The notes beneath the pieces are model-generated. The model saw nothing but the letters and a program-made list of their open reading frames with translations. It was not told the origin of the DNA and ran no database searches. Made by a program: the position numbers and the translations under genes. A stretch of DNA of 32,253 bases from an uncultured Lachnospiraceae bacterium (GTDB lineage Bacteria > Bacillota > Clostridia > Lachnospirales > Lachnospiraceae): positions 1-32,253 of the forward strand of contig CANRLR010000027.1 in assembly GCA_947631505.1 (NCBI GenBank), written 5' to 3'. Below, in pieces: positions 8,295 through 16,020 of the stretch; the first letter of the stretch is position 1; each line of letters begins with the position of its first letter.

Positions 8295-9545
8295 TCATTT
8301 ATTGTTTAACACCAAAATGCCCTGTTGAATTTTATTTTGCAAAATCCGCCGCACTGCAGTGTTAATCACCTTTTCATCCAATCTGCCGCTCTGAACCTCT
8401 GATAGAATCGTTTGATATGCCTCATCCAAATCAAGCGGCTGTACCAAAACATCACAGCCCGCTTTCAAAGCTTCTATCACTGCAAATCCTGTTGTATATT
8501 CGTTCGTAATTGCCGGCTGGTTCAGGGGGGAAGTCATGATGACCCCTCCAAAGCCAAGCTCTTCCCGGAGCAGGCTGGTCACAACCTCCTGTGCCATAAA
8601 TGCCGGTCGTTTTTCCGGTGTGATCTTGCTCAAATGGGTATTCCCCACCATAACACAATCCGCTCCCGCTTTAATGCCGGCACTATACAGAATAAAATTT
8701 CTATTTCTCAACTGCATTAAACTAATATCATTTTTTACAATTTTTTGATTCACATCTTCTTGGATATTTCCATAACCGGGAAAATACTTTAAGGTAACCG
8801 AGAGTCCCCCCTCCTTCATGCCTTCTACCAATGCCGCCAGCAAATCAGCAGTATCCGATGGGTCTTCTCCCAAACAACGTTTACGATAAATATCATTTTC
8901 CTCTTCGCAGATATCCGCCACCGGAGCCAGATTCAAGTTAAGTCCCCAAAGGCTTAATTCCTCACCAATCGACTTGCCCTTTTCCCGGATCTGTAATTCC
9001 GACATATTATTTCCCATCTCTTCCGGTGTCATATAACCACCTGCCGTAAGCGCCGGACAATCTGCCGAAACAGAGTTCTCTCCACCACATTCCTCTGTCA
9101 CTGCTACATAGACCGCCCCTCCGGAAGCAGCACTTTTCAGACCGGTAACCAGCTCCTGTGTCTGCTTTTGGCTTCTTATATTTTCCTTTTGAAGAATCAC
9201 ACCGCCAAGATGATATTTTGCAATCTTATCCTTCATCTTTTTCGTCACATTATAGGAGGTCCGCTTCTCCTTCGGATTATCCAGCTGTGACAGGGAAACA
9301 AGAAAAAGTTGTCCCACTTTTTCTTCCAGTGTCATCCCCTTTACTAATTCCTCTGCCTGATCAAAAGCTTCCGTTCCCGAAAGCACAGGTTCTTTTGCGT
9401 TAATCGCCCCACTGGTTGCTGTCCCATCTGCCAGTGGACTCGCAACCGGTTCCTTTGTGTTCTGCTGTTCTTCCGATTTTTTTTCACAGGCAAAAAGAAC
9501 TATCCCTGCCATCAAAAGAAAAGCAGCTATCATTAACCGTTTCAT
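8295..9545 (-). CDS. GH3 (NagZ-like) lipoprotein, probably catalytically inactive
   Basis: A 416-aa exported lipoprotein with a signal peptide and lipobox VLFAC (lipid-anchored Cys20), a Thr/Ala/Ser/Glu linker, then a glycoside hydrolase family 3 N-terminal barrel from about residue 60 (MTLEEKVGQLFL, LNLNLAPVADI, RCLGEDP, LLREELGFGGVIM). NagZ-type members remove N-acetylglucosamine from muropeptides. Here the key residues are changed. The usual KHFPGHGDT...DSH loop reads KYFPGYGN...DVN (Tyr254, Tyr258). The nucleophile Asp of MTDAL is replaced (MTSPL, Ser339). The EGGR loop has no Arg. The fold seems intact, so a sugar- or muropeptide-binding role is possible. Start ATG 9545 is chosen because the signal peptide begins there. 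Confidence 0.85.
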   Translation of the reverse strand: MKRLMIAAFLLMAGIVLFACEKKSEEQQNTKEPVASPLADGTATSGAINAKEPVLSGTEAFDQAEELVKGMTLEEKVGQLFLVSLSQLDNPKEKRTSYNVTKKMKDKIAKYHLGGVILQKENIRSQKQTQELVTGLKSAASGGAVYVAVTEECGGENSVSADCPALTAGGYMTPEEMGNNMSELQIREKGKSIGEELSLWGLNLNLAPVADICEEENDIYRKRCLGEDPSDTADLLAALVEGMKEGGLSVTLKYFPGYGNIQEDVNQKIVKNDISLMQLRNRNFILYSAGIKAGADCVMVGNTHLSKITPEKRPAFMAQEVVTSLLREELGFGGVIMTSPLNQPAITNEYTTGFAVIEALKAGCDVLVQPLDLDEAYQTILSEVQSGRLDEKVINTAVRRILQNKIQQGILVLNNK

Positions 9546-9609
9546 TTGTTTTCTAACCCCTTTCGGTCTATTGCGACCTCGTACCAATAAGGACTTTGGC
9601 ACAAAATTT

Positions 9610-9638
9610 ATTATACTATATTATGTCCATACATACAA
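9610..9638 (-). promoter_or_regulatory. Sigma-A-type promoter for the GH3-like/purF/purB genes
   Basis: On the minus strand the -35 TTGTAT (9633-9638) and the -10 TATAAT (9610-9615) are separated by 17 bp. It lies 65 bp upstream of the GH3-like start codon and points towards it. Confidence 0.65.
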
Positions 9639-9716
9639 ATAAAATATTTCTTTCTTTTTTTAGAAAATTTTCTGGCATATTTTTCTTTTTTTATGGAAAT
9701 CGCCCAAGCTGCCCTG

Positions 9717-9725
9717 CATAGTATA
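9717..9725 (+). promoter_or_regulatory. Candidate -10 element for the Cys/Gly-rich gene
   Basis: CATAGTATAAC lies about 32 bp before the ATG. It contains a vegetative-like TATAAC and also fits the CATAnnnTA pattern of mother-cell (sigma-E/K type) sporulation promoters. No convincing -35 is visible for either, so this is tentative. Confidence 0.3.
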
Positions 9726-9756
9726 ACATTGTAAATGAATAATAGGAGGCAACAAT

Positions 9757-9987
9757 ATGAGTGATTTATCTGCAACACACTGCGGAGGTGACTGTTCCTG
9801 CAACGATGGAAACGGCTCTTCCTGCTGGATTATCATCCTTTTACTTCTCTGCTGCGGAGGCGGCTGTGGTGGAAACGGATTCGGATCCTTTGGTGGCGGC
9901 GACTGCAGCTGCATCATCTGGATTCTCTTGATTCTTTGCTGCTGCGGTGGTAACGGAAACAACGGTGGATGTGGTTTCGGCTGCTAA
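9757..9987 (+). CDS. Cys/Gly-rich 76-aa protein with an internal duplication
   Basis: A small protein with 14 Cys and about 21 Gly. It is built from two similar units: GGDCSC, a short hydrophobic block (WIIILLLLCC near 24-33, IIWILLILCCC near 53-63), then a Gly/Asn tail ending GFG. The hydrophobic blocks are about 9 residues, too short for ordinary membrane helices. AGGAGG seven bases before ATG 9757 and a strong terminator after the stop show that it is a genuine monocistronic gene. Similar tiny high-cysteine proteins in gut Clostridia are sometimes auto-named chorion-like, with no known function. Options include a surface or spore-coat component or a metal-binding peptide, none of them proven. 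Confidence 0.8.
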   Translation: MSDLSATHCGGDCSCNDGNGSSCWIIILLLLCCGGGCGGNGFGSFGGGDCSCIIWILLILCCCGGNGNNGGCGFGC

Positions 9988-10001
9988 TTCTTTCGTTCAA
10001 A

Positions 10002-10040
10002 AAGAGGGGTTTGGTTCGCAAACCCCTCTTCTTTCTTTTC
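10002..10040. terminator. Strong bidirectional terminator between the Cys-rich gene and the aroC transcript
   Basis: A perfect 12-bp stem (10002-10013 with 10019-10030) closes a GTTCG loop. T-rich sequence follows on the plus strand (CTTTCTTTT), and a TTTTT run follows on the minus strand. It ends both converging transcripts. Confidence 0.92.
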
Positions 10041-10077
10041 GGTAAAAGTAACTCCATACGGAATCATATAACACTTG

Positions 10078-10227
10078 CTATTCTCCCTCGATTTTTCTTC
10101 GTTCTTCGCTTTTAAAATATTGTTGCTTTTCCCATTCTGACAAACAATGATAACAAGAAAGGTCAATTTCGTAAATGGTTGTATCATCTACAATTACTCT
10201 AGTATCTTCCCAAACATTTTTGTCCAT
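10078..10227 (-). CDS. 49-aa protein co-transcribed with aroC
   Basis: A short gene with ATG at 10227, a GAGGTG ribosome site about 6 bp upstream and a TAG stop at 10078. The product is acidic and probably cytosolic (MDKNVWEDTRVIVDDTTIYE..., then a CYHC motif and a charged C-terminus). It starts 42 bp after the aroC stop, and the next downstream signal is the shared terminator, so it is likely the last gene of the aroC transcript. The CxxC-like pair could bind metal or be redox active, but this is speculation. I do not recognise a family. Confidence 0.6.
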   Translation of the reverse strand: MDKNVWEDTRVIVDDTTIYEIDLSCYHCLSEWEKQQYFKSEERRKIEGE

Positions 10228-10269
10228 TTTTACACCTCTGCTTTTTTTATCATTCTATGTCGGAAAATG

Positions 10270-11373
10270 TCAAAAGTCATAAAAATCCTTAATACGTTCT
10301 ATTCGGGATGTCATTCCCACGAACAAACGGTCTACAATTGTCAGTGCTGCCATCGCTTCTATAACTACCACCGCTCTCGGCATAATAACCGGGTCGTGCC
10401 GTCCCTTGATCTGGATTTCGATATCCTCCCCCTGACAATTTACCGTTTTTTGCTTTTGAAAAATAGACGGTGTCGGTTTGAAAGCAGCACGGATAATGAT
10501 ATCATCACCATCACTGATTCCTCCCAAAATTCCACCGGCAAAATTTGTTTGCTTCTTCACCGTTCCATCCGATGCCATATAGAAATTGTCATTATTTTCT
10601 GAACCTGTTTTCTCTGCCACGGCAAATCCGGCTCCAATCTCTACTCCTTTTACAGCTCCGACAGAAAAAATATTTCCTGCCAGTGCCGCATCTAATTTCC
10701 CGAATACCGGCTCACCAACTCCGGCTGGCATACCACTGATTACACATTCTACAATTCCTCCCACAGAATCCATCTCTTTCATTTTACCGGATAAATATTC
10801 TTCTGCCTCAGCAGAAATTCCCAAGTCCGGCATTTTAAGGGGACTCTTTTCAATATTCTCCGGTTTTATTTGGTCTTCCCGACAGACAAAAGGGCCAATT
10901 TGTTTTGTATAAGCTACTATATGAATCCCCAATTCCTCAAGAATTTTATTAGCAACCGCCCCCGCCGCTACTCGTCCGATTGTCTCCCGTCCAGATGAAC
11001 GTCCACCGCCCCGGTAATCCCGAAATCCATACTTCGCATCAAAAGTATAATCTGCATGTCCCGGCCGGTAATACCCTGCAATATCCGAATAATCTTTCGA
11101 ACGCTGTGAAGTATTCTGCACCATGAGAGAAATCGGTGTACCTGTTGTTTTACCTTCAAAAACACCGGAAAGAATCTGAACCAGATCTCCTTCCTTCCGC
11201 GGCGTAGAATAACGGGTTTCCCCCGGCTTTCTACGATTTAAAAAAGCCTGTATATCTTCTTCTGCCAATGGAATTCCCGCTGGACAGCCATCAATCACAA
11301 CACCCACTCCCGCACCATGAGATTCTCCCCATGTAGATATTTTAAATACTTCTCCCAGTACCGAACCAGCCAT
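10270..11373 (-). CDS. aroC: Chorismate synthase
   Basis: A 367-aa FMN-dependent enzyme converting EPSP to chorismate, the last step of the shikimate pathway. Visible signatures are STWGESHGAGVGVVIDGCPAG at the N-terminus, FLNRRKPGE, SGVFEGKTTGTPIS, RPGHADYTF and GGGRSSGRETIGRVAAGA, with the GGILGGISDG and KPTPSI segments near the C-terminus. The start is ATG 11373 (MAGSVLGEV). An in-frame GTG nine bases earlier is too close to the AAAGGA ribosome site. It is divergent from the CheX-like gene. Confidence 0.97.
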   Translation of the reverse strand: MAGSVLGEVFKISTWGESHGAGVGVVIDGCPAGIPLAEEDIQAFLNRRKPGETRYSTPRKEGDLVQILSGVFEGKTTGTPISLMVQNTSQRSKDYSDIAGYYRPGHADYTFDAKYGFRDYRGGGRSSGRETIGRVAAGAVANKILEELGIHIVAYTKQIGPFVCREDQIKPENIEKSPLKMPDLGISAEAEEYLSGKMKEMDSVGGIVECVISGMPAGVGEPVFGKLDAALAGNIFSVGAVKGVEIGAGFAVAEKTGSENNDNFYMASDGTVKKQTNFAGGILGGISDGDDIIIRAAFKPTPSIFQKQKTVNCQGEDIEIQIKGRHDPVIMPRAVVVIEAMAALTIVDRLFVGMTSRIERIKDFYDF

Positions 11374-11410
11374 TTTTTGCACTTCCTTTCAACTTCTTGC
11401 GAAAATTGCT

Positions 11411-11438
11411 TTGCTTTTTCTCCGTTCTATTGTATAAT
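11411..11438 (+). promoter_or_regulatory. Promoter for the CheX-like/CheY-like pair
   Basis: A perfect TATAAT lies at 11433-11438, with TTGCTT at 11411-11416 (16-bp spacer) as a plausible -35. It is 30 bp upstream of the CheX-like ATG. I see no sigma-D-type flagellar promoter here. Confidence 0.5.
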
Positions 11439-11467
11439 AAAATCATTATAATTGAAAGGAGATTTTT

Positions 11468-12337
11468 ATGTTTAGTCAGTTTTTTGGAAATTATCTATTG
11501 GAAAACCAGAAAATTACCGCTGAGCAATTCGACTCCTGTATGAATTACATAAAGGCAAATCGCGTGAAGTTGGGGTTAATTGCCGAGAGTGAAGGACTTC
11601 TTACACGAACTCAGGCAAATGAATTAAATTATCTGCAAATGCAGACAGACAAGAAATTCGGCGATTTGGCTGTGGAGAAAGGTTACTTAACGGAAACCGA
11701 TGTCAACTATCTTCTTGGCCGACAGGGAAATCCCTATCTGATTTTCATTCAGGCACTAGAAGAAGGCGATATTCTTTCCCGCGAAGAAATCGAAGAGAAT
11801 TTAAACGATTTCCAGCAAAAAAATAATTACTCTGATGATGTGATGAATGCGATTAAAAATGGTGATATTGAGGGATTGCTTCCTGCTTTCGTTAGTACCG
11901 AGAACAGCCACTACTTTGATTTAATTGCCTTGACTCTTCGTAGTCTTGTGCGTTTTGTTAGTTCCTATATCCGCATTGACAAGGGAAGCATTGTTTCTTC
12001 TGTAACAGCTAAAGCGATTGCATATCAGCACACAATTGGAGACTATAATGGTTTCCTCGGTTTCTGCTGTGATGACAAGGGCATCTTGAAAATTGCAGAC
12101 GGTTATGCAAAAGAAGAATTTACAGATGTAGATGAAGATGCTTTGGATGCAGTTGGTGAATTTACAAACTGTGTAAATGGATTATACTCTGCTGAGCTCA
12201 GTTTCAAAGACATTATCATTGATATGCGTCCACCGGAGCTTCTCTTTGATACTACCATCGAAGGAGATGGTGACTTTTACATGATTCCTATCTATGTAGA
12301 AGGCAAAAAATCAAATTTAATTGTTAAATTAGGTTAA
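11468..12337 (+). CDS. CheX-like phosphatase with an N-terminal GspE/MshEN-like region
   Basis: A 289-aa protein. The N-terminal ~95 residues contain repeats of the ITAEQ / KFGDLAVEKGYLTETDVNYLL kind, reminiscent of the N-terminal domains of GspE/MshE ATPases. The C-terminal ~130 residues match the CheC/CheX/FliY phosphatase fold. Glu231 and Asn234 form the ExxN motif (GEFTNCVNGLYSAEL) that dephosphorylates CheY-P in this family. An AAAGGAG site precedes ATG 11468. A single-domain response regulator is encoded 16 bp downstream and is the obvious substrate. Confidence 0.8.
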   Translation: MFSQFFGNYLLENQKITAEQFDSCMNYIKANRVKLGLIAESEGLLTRTQANELNYLQMQTDKKFGDLAVEKGYLTETDVNYLLGRQGNPYLIFIQALEEGDILSREEIEENLNDFQQKNNYSDDVMNAIKNGDIEGLLPAFVSTENSHYFDLIALTLRSLVRFVSSYIRIDKGSIVSSVTAKAIAYQHTIGDYNGFLGFCCDDKGILKIADGYAKEEFTDVDEDALDAVGEFTNCVNGLYSAELSFKDIIIDMRPPELLFDTTIEGDGDFYMIPIYVEGKKSNLIVKLG

Positions 12338-12353
12338 TTTGGAGGAATAAAAA

Positions 12354-12707
12354 ATGGCAAGAATTCTAATTGTAGATGATTCCCGCACCTCCCGTCGTAT
12401 GCTGAAAAATATTTTAATTGAAAACGGACATGAAATTATCGGTGAAGCAAACGAGGGGCAATTGGGATACGAAATGTATGTTGACAAAAAACCGGATATC
12501 GTCACTCTGGATATTACAATGCCAGTATTGGATGGACTTGGCTGCTTAGATAAAATCATGACCTTTGATGAAAATGCAAAAGTAATTATGATAACTGCTG
12601 CGGGTCAAAAAGAAAAAATGGTTGAAGCAATTAAATTGGGAGCAACCGAATTTATCCAAAAACCATATGAACCAAAGCAAATATTAAGTGTAATTGAATC
12701 TCTGTAA
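12354..12707 (+). CDS. Single-domain CheY-like response regulator
   Basis: A 117-aa receiver domain with no output domain. Acidic residues Asp8-Asp9 (LIVDDS), phospho-acceptor Asp53 (VTLDITMP), Thr81 (MITAAG) and Lys103 (IQKPYEP) are all present, so it should be phosphorylatable. GGAGG precedes the ATG. It forms a two-gene unit with the CheX-like phosphatase and ends at a terminator. No histidine kinase is adjacent, so the phosphodonor must be encoded elsewhere. Confidence 0.92.
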   Translation: MARILIVDDSRTSRRMLKNILIENGHEIIGEANEGQLGYEMYVDKKPDIVTLDITMPVLDGLGCLDKIMTFDENAKVIMITAAGQKEKMVEAIKLGATEFIQKPYEPKQILSVIESL

Positions 12708-12732
12708 TCCAGAGGTTGGCAAAATACAGATA

Positions 12733-12774
12733 AAAGAAGAAACTATATGGATGCAGATAGTTTCTTCTTTTTTC
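12733..12774. terminator. Bidirectional terminator between the CheY-like gene and the secreted-protein operon
   Basis: A 14-bp perfect stem (12733-12746 with 12757-12770) with a 10-nt loop, followed by a T run on the plus strand and TTTTATCTG on the minus strand. It serves both converging transcripts. Confidence 0.88.
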
Positions 12775-12786
12775 TATATAGATGTC

Positions 12787-13848
12787 TTAACGAATAAACT
12801 TATCGGCAACATCTGACTCCAGCACGGAATATTTTTCTTCCACACTCTTTTCCTCTGTTTCATCCGACGACAGGCTAATCTGTAATTCATTCACATAATG
12901 ACCTACAAATAATACTCTTTTAATGTATTTCTCACTCATTTCATAGCAGTTTTGATATAATTCATCCAGTGTCATACCATTCTTTTTCGCATATTGTTCC
13001 AGCGAAATATCTTGTACATAAGCGAGCTGTTCATAATCATATACAAAATGAACCGCATAATCTGCTATTTCTTCCTTGTCCATCTCAAATTCACATTGGC
13101 TTGTGATTTTATCAAATAAGGCATCTGTTTTGTCCTTGTATACAATCTGTTTCTTCTCTTTTTCCGCTCTTTTCCGCTGTTTTTTATAAAATTCTTCCAC
13201 AGAATTACAGTCCAGTTCCCTTTGGACAAATTCATCATTTAATTCTGGAATTACATAGTTATTAATAGATTCAATCGTAAATGAAACCGTAACCGTTTTC
13301 CCTGCCATCTCTTTATAGATGCTGTCATCGGGAACTTTCATTTTCCTTTTATACGTTTTTCCTACTGCAAGACCAGTCAAGATTTCCTCAAAAGCTTTAT
13401 CATAATTACCAGAACCAACCTTTATGATCTCCCCTTCCCTTTCCGAGCGGAGTTTCCCCTTATAATATGTTCTATAATTAACACGGGCAAAGTCACCTTT
13501 CCGAACCGTTTTCCGCCCTTTAATCTTTACCAGTTCAGACTGAGATTCCAGCATTTCTTTTACAAACTGTTCTATTTCCTCCTCCGACACACTGACCTTT
13601 AAGTCATCCACCAAAATAAAACATTCTTTCTTTATGTTTTCATATTTCGGATATTTCACCAACGTGCTCTTCGTGACATTAAGAGTTTTTAGATAAGCCT
13701 TTACATCACTATCTATCTCACATATGGTTTCTTCCCTGTTTTCCCTGACAACAGAATTATCCCCCTGCGTACATCCAGTAAATGTACACAGGGAGATAAC
13801 CAAAACAATCGCTGAACAAATTTTTTTACACCACGTTACACTTCTCAT
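12787..13848 (-). CDS. Trigger-factor-like peptidyl-prolyl isomerase lipoprotein
   Basis: A 353-aa exported lipoprotein with a signal peptide and lipobox FTGC (Cys26). Residues about 115-197 resemble the FKBP domain of trigger factor (KGDFARVNYRTYYKGK, then KVPDDSIYKEMAGKTVTVSFTI). Residues about 200-345 resemble the helical C-terminal chaperone domain. Trigger factor is normally cytosolic and ribosome-bound. Here the ribosome-binding domain is replaced by a lipid anchor, so it should act outside the membrane. As last gene of an operon of secreted proteases it is probably their foldase, analogous to PrsA in Bacillus. The ribosome site is weak (it follows the upstream stop by 12 bp). Confidence 0.83.
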   Translation of the reverse strand: MRSVTWCKKICSAIVLVISLCTFTGCTQGDNSVVRENREETICEIDSDVKAYLKTLNVTKSTLVKYPKYENIKKECFILVDDLKVSVSEEEIEQFVKEMLESQSELVKIKGRKTVRKGDFARVNYRTYYKGKLRSEREGEIIKVGSGNYDKAFEEILTGLAVGKTYKRKMKVPDDSIYKEMAGKTVTVSFTIESINNYVIPELNDEFVQRELDCNSVEEFYKKQRKRAEKEKKQIVYKDKTDALFDKITSQCEFEMDKEEIADYAVHFVYDYEQLAYVQDISLEQYAKKNGMTLDELYQNCYEMSEKYIKRVLFVGHYVNELQISLSSDETEEKSVEEKYSVLESDVADKFIR

Positions 13849-13860
13849 CTGTCAACATAC

Positions 13861-14673
13861 CTATTTCTTCTTTACTACTCGTTTTGTCCATGCTCCCCAC
13901 TTTTTCCTCGACTTATTATAAGCTTTTACTTTTACCGTATACTTTTTAGCCACTTTACCCTTTATCTTATAAGAATAACTGACCTTTTTCGTCGTTTTAT
14001 TTAGTACAGTTTTTCCACCACTTTTTGTAATTACAATTTTATACTTGCTGACCGTAGACATTTTCTTCCACTTCACCGTGATTTTCTTTTTTGCAAGTTT
14101 TACACTCTTAAATTTTACCGTTGGCGTTACCGGTGGCTGATAAGGTTTTATAGGTGCCGGCGGCAGCGACTGATTACCTCCCGTCAGCACAGTATAAACC
14201 TTATCCCCAAATTTTTCTGCCAATTTTTTAGCGGTAACCTCGTAATTGTCTTTCATAATTTTGACACTTACCCGGGGTTCTACTGCACCTGATGCCAGCG
14301 TAACCGCCGCTATCCCCCAGGATTGCACTCCCGGGTATTCAGCCGTCGTAATCTCACTCATAACCTGCCGCAGCTCATTCTTTGAATAATCACACGATGC
14401 AAATATAATTTTCATATTATTTGGTATTCCGTCCAAAATTATCTTCCGATTCTCTTTTGTATTTTCTTTTAAATAAACTAGAAATGCGTCTTTCTCTGAT
14501 AAATATTCTAAATGGCAGTAATAATCCGGCGCCGAATGTTCCCACTGACCAAGTATTCCTAAATCCCCGTACTGTGCCGCTTTTGCCGTGTAAACACCAA
14601 TTTGACCATTCTGCAGTAACAGCACAGAAAAAGCAAGCATGATAGCTGCTACTCTTCTTATCTTCTTTTTCAT
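13861..14673 (-). CDS. Secreted protein with a Lys-rich Fn3-like C-terminal domain
   Basis: A 270-aa protein with a Sec signal peptide (cleavage probably near AKAA-Q, about residue 33), a middle domain of about 135 residues that I do not recognise, a proline-rich linker (about 172-184), and a C-terminal ~85-residue beta domain resembling fibronectin type III. The Fn3-like part is extremely rich in lysine, so it is strongly basic and could bind acidic wall polymers. GAGGGGG lies 7 bp before ATG 14673. It sits between the chymotrypsin-like protease and the foldase and may be a protease partner, inhibitor or substrate. This is inference only. Confidence 0.72.
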   Translation of the reverse strand: MKKKIRRVAAIMLAFSVLLLQNGQIGVYTAKAAQYGDLGILGQWEHSAPDYYCHLEYLSEKDAFLVYLKENTKENRKIILDGIPNNMKIIFASCDYSKNELRQVMSEITTAEYPGVQSWGIAAVTLASGAVEPRVSVKIMKDNYEVTAKKLAEKFGDKVYTVLTGGNQSLPPAPIKPYQPPVTPTVKFKSVKLAKKKITVKWKKMSTVSKYKIVITKSGGKTVLNKTTKKVSYSYKIKGKVAKKYTVKVKAYNKSRKKWGAWTKRVVKKK

Positions 14674-14693
14674 CTTAATTCCCCCTCGTTTAA

Positions 14694-15953
14694 TTAAAAC
14701 AATGATAATGTTGAGCTAAATGATGAGCGGATATTGGAGAATTTCGCCCCATATCCAGTGATTGTATTACTAGCTTCTGTTATTCCAACCACCTTCAATG
14801 TAGACGTATTTGGGTCGTAAGCATAATTAATTCCTCCACTATCCCCACTTTCTGACTTGTTCGTATATTCAATATAATCACTAAATGTTTTACCATCACA
14901 AGTAACGGTAGTTGATACACTTACAACTTTTCCACTTGTATGCCCTGTCGTAGAACCAATTTTCTCTATCGCCATTCCAGTATAAATTTGAGGCATAATA
15001 GATGGGCTCAGGCTACTACTCGTAGCTATTCCATACAAATTATTCGAAAGTGTGTACGCCGCTCCGGAAGCGTCCAGTCTCACCACGGAAACATCCACAT
15101 TTCCAGAATATTTTCTTTTTACGACAGGTCCCAACAAACTGCTTCCCAATGAACTATTGGCATAAAAATTATCTCCAACTGCATTTCCATGAGCTGATGT
15201 AATAAACCCGTATTTTGTATTGCCATATGAAGTAACCCATTTTACCCGGCATCCCAAACTATATCTGCTTTTAGTGGTATAAATCGGCTGACCAGCTTTT
15301 AATGCTACGACTTGCTCATTTTTTTTCTCTGTATTAATAAGCCGGATGCATGCCGCATCTGAAATATACTTTTGAAAAGCATTCTCCTTTTCCTCATTCA
15401 ACTGAAAAATCTTCACATCAATACAGTTATCCTTTATATTGACAGCATATGACTGGATTGATTCCAAAAGAACCTTAAAATCTACTTTTGCTTTTTTATA
15501 TTTTTTTGTATACACTTTCGCAATCTGTTTTTCATACTTTTTCAGTTCTTTCAGAGAGTATTCTACTTTTCTTATCTGGATATCCTCTGTCTTCGACACC
15601 TCTTTTATATTCTTGACCGTTTTATCGGCTTTATCCGTCATACTTATAACCGCATCCTGATTCTCATCCAGATAAATTCCGGCAAAACCATCTTTAATTT
15701 TATCCTCCGAAAACTGCTCATGCCCATATTCTTCCGTGAGCCTGTTCGCAACGATAACACCTTTGTTCTTTTTCTTAACCGCTTTCTCTTCTGTCTCCTG
15801 TTTTATACTCTCGTAAATTTCTTTTACTAAAACTCCACCGGTCTCTGTGTCCGTACCCTGTGCCAGTGCAGACGTCTCTCCTCCCATATTTTGGATTAAC
15901 ATAATCCCTAGACATACGACAACGCATAATAAATAGTTTCTGACCTTTCTCAT
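14694..15953 (-). CDS. Secreted chymotrypsin-fold (S1-type) serine protease with pro-region
   Basis: A 419-aa protein with a signal peptide (about residues 1-32), a long charged pro-region (about 35-215) and a catalytic domain from about 220. The triad is visible as His255 (GFITSAHG), Asp287 (GNVDVSVVRLD) and Ser372 (ESGDSGG), with the GDSGG oxyanion signature. The arrangement resembles alpha-lytic-protease-like bacterial enzymes, whose pro-region assists folding and inhibits until cleaved. The start at ATG 15953 has AGGAGG six bases upstream. A longer frame from 15971 has no such site. The gene has its own promoter and is in an operon with a foldase lipoprotein. Confidence 0.87.
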   Translation of the reverse strand: MRKVRNYLLCVVVCLGIMLIQNMGGETSALAQGTDTETGGVLVKEIYESIKQETEEKAVKKKNKGVIVANRLTEEYGHEQFSEDKIKDGFAGIYLDENQDAVISMTDKADKTVKNIKEVSKTEDIQIRKVEYSLKELKKYEKQIAKVYTKKYKKAKVDFKVLLESIQSYAVNIKDNCIDVKIFQLNEEKENAFQKYISDAACIRLINTEKKNEQVVALKAGQPIYTTKSRYSLGCRVKWVTSYGNTKYGFITSAHGNAVGDNFYANSSLGSSLLGPVVKRKYSGNVDVSVVRLDASGAAYTLSNNLYGIATSSSLSPSIMPQIYTGMAIEKIGSTTGHTSGKVVSVSTTVTCDGKTFSDYIEYTNKSESGDSGGINYAYDPNTSTLKVVGITEASNTITGYGAKFSNIRSSFSSTLSLF

Positions 15954-16020
15954 AAATATCCTCCTGTACATAAGATTGTTTTAATATTACTCAAAATTGT
16001 TGTATAATACACTTGTTTTA

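Noticed and set aside
9660-9962. Minus-strand 100-aa open frame, very Pro/Gln-rich, opposite the Cys/Gly-rich gene
   Set aside because: It is the antisense of Gly/Cys codons, has no ribosome site, and the plus-strand gene has a strong ribosome site and terminator.
9984-10187. 67-aa minus-strand open frame beside aroC
   Set aside because: It runs through the terminator hairpin and overlaps, in another frame, the 49-aa gene that has a proper ribosome site.
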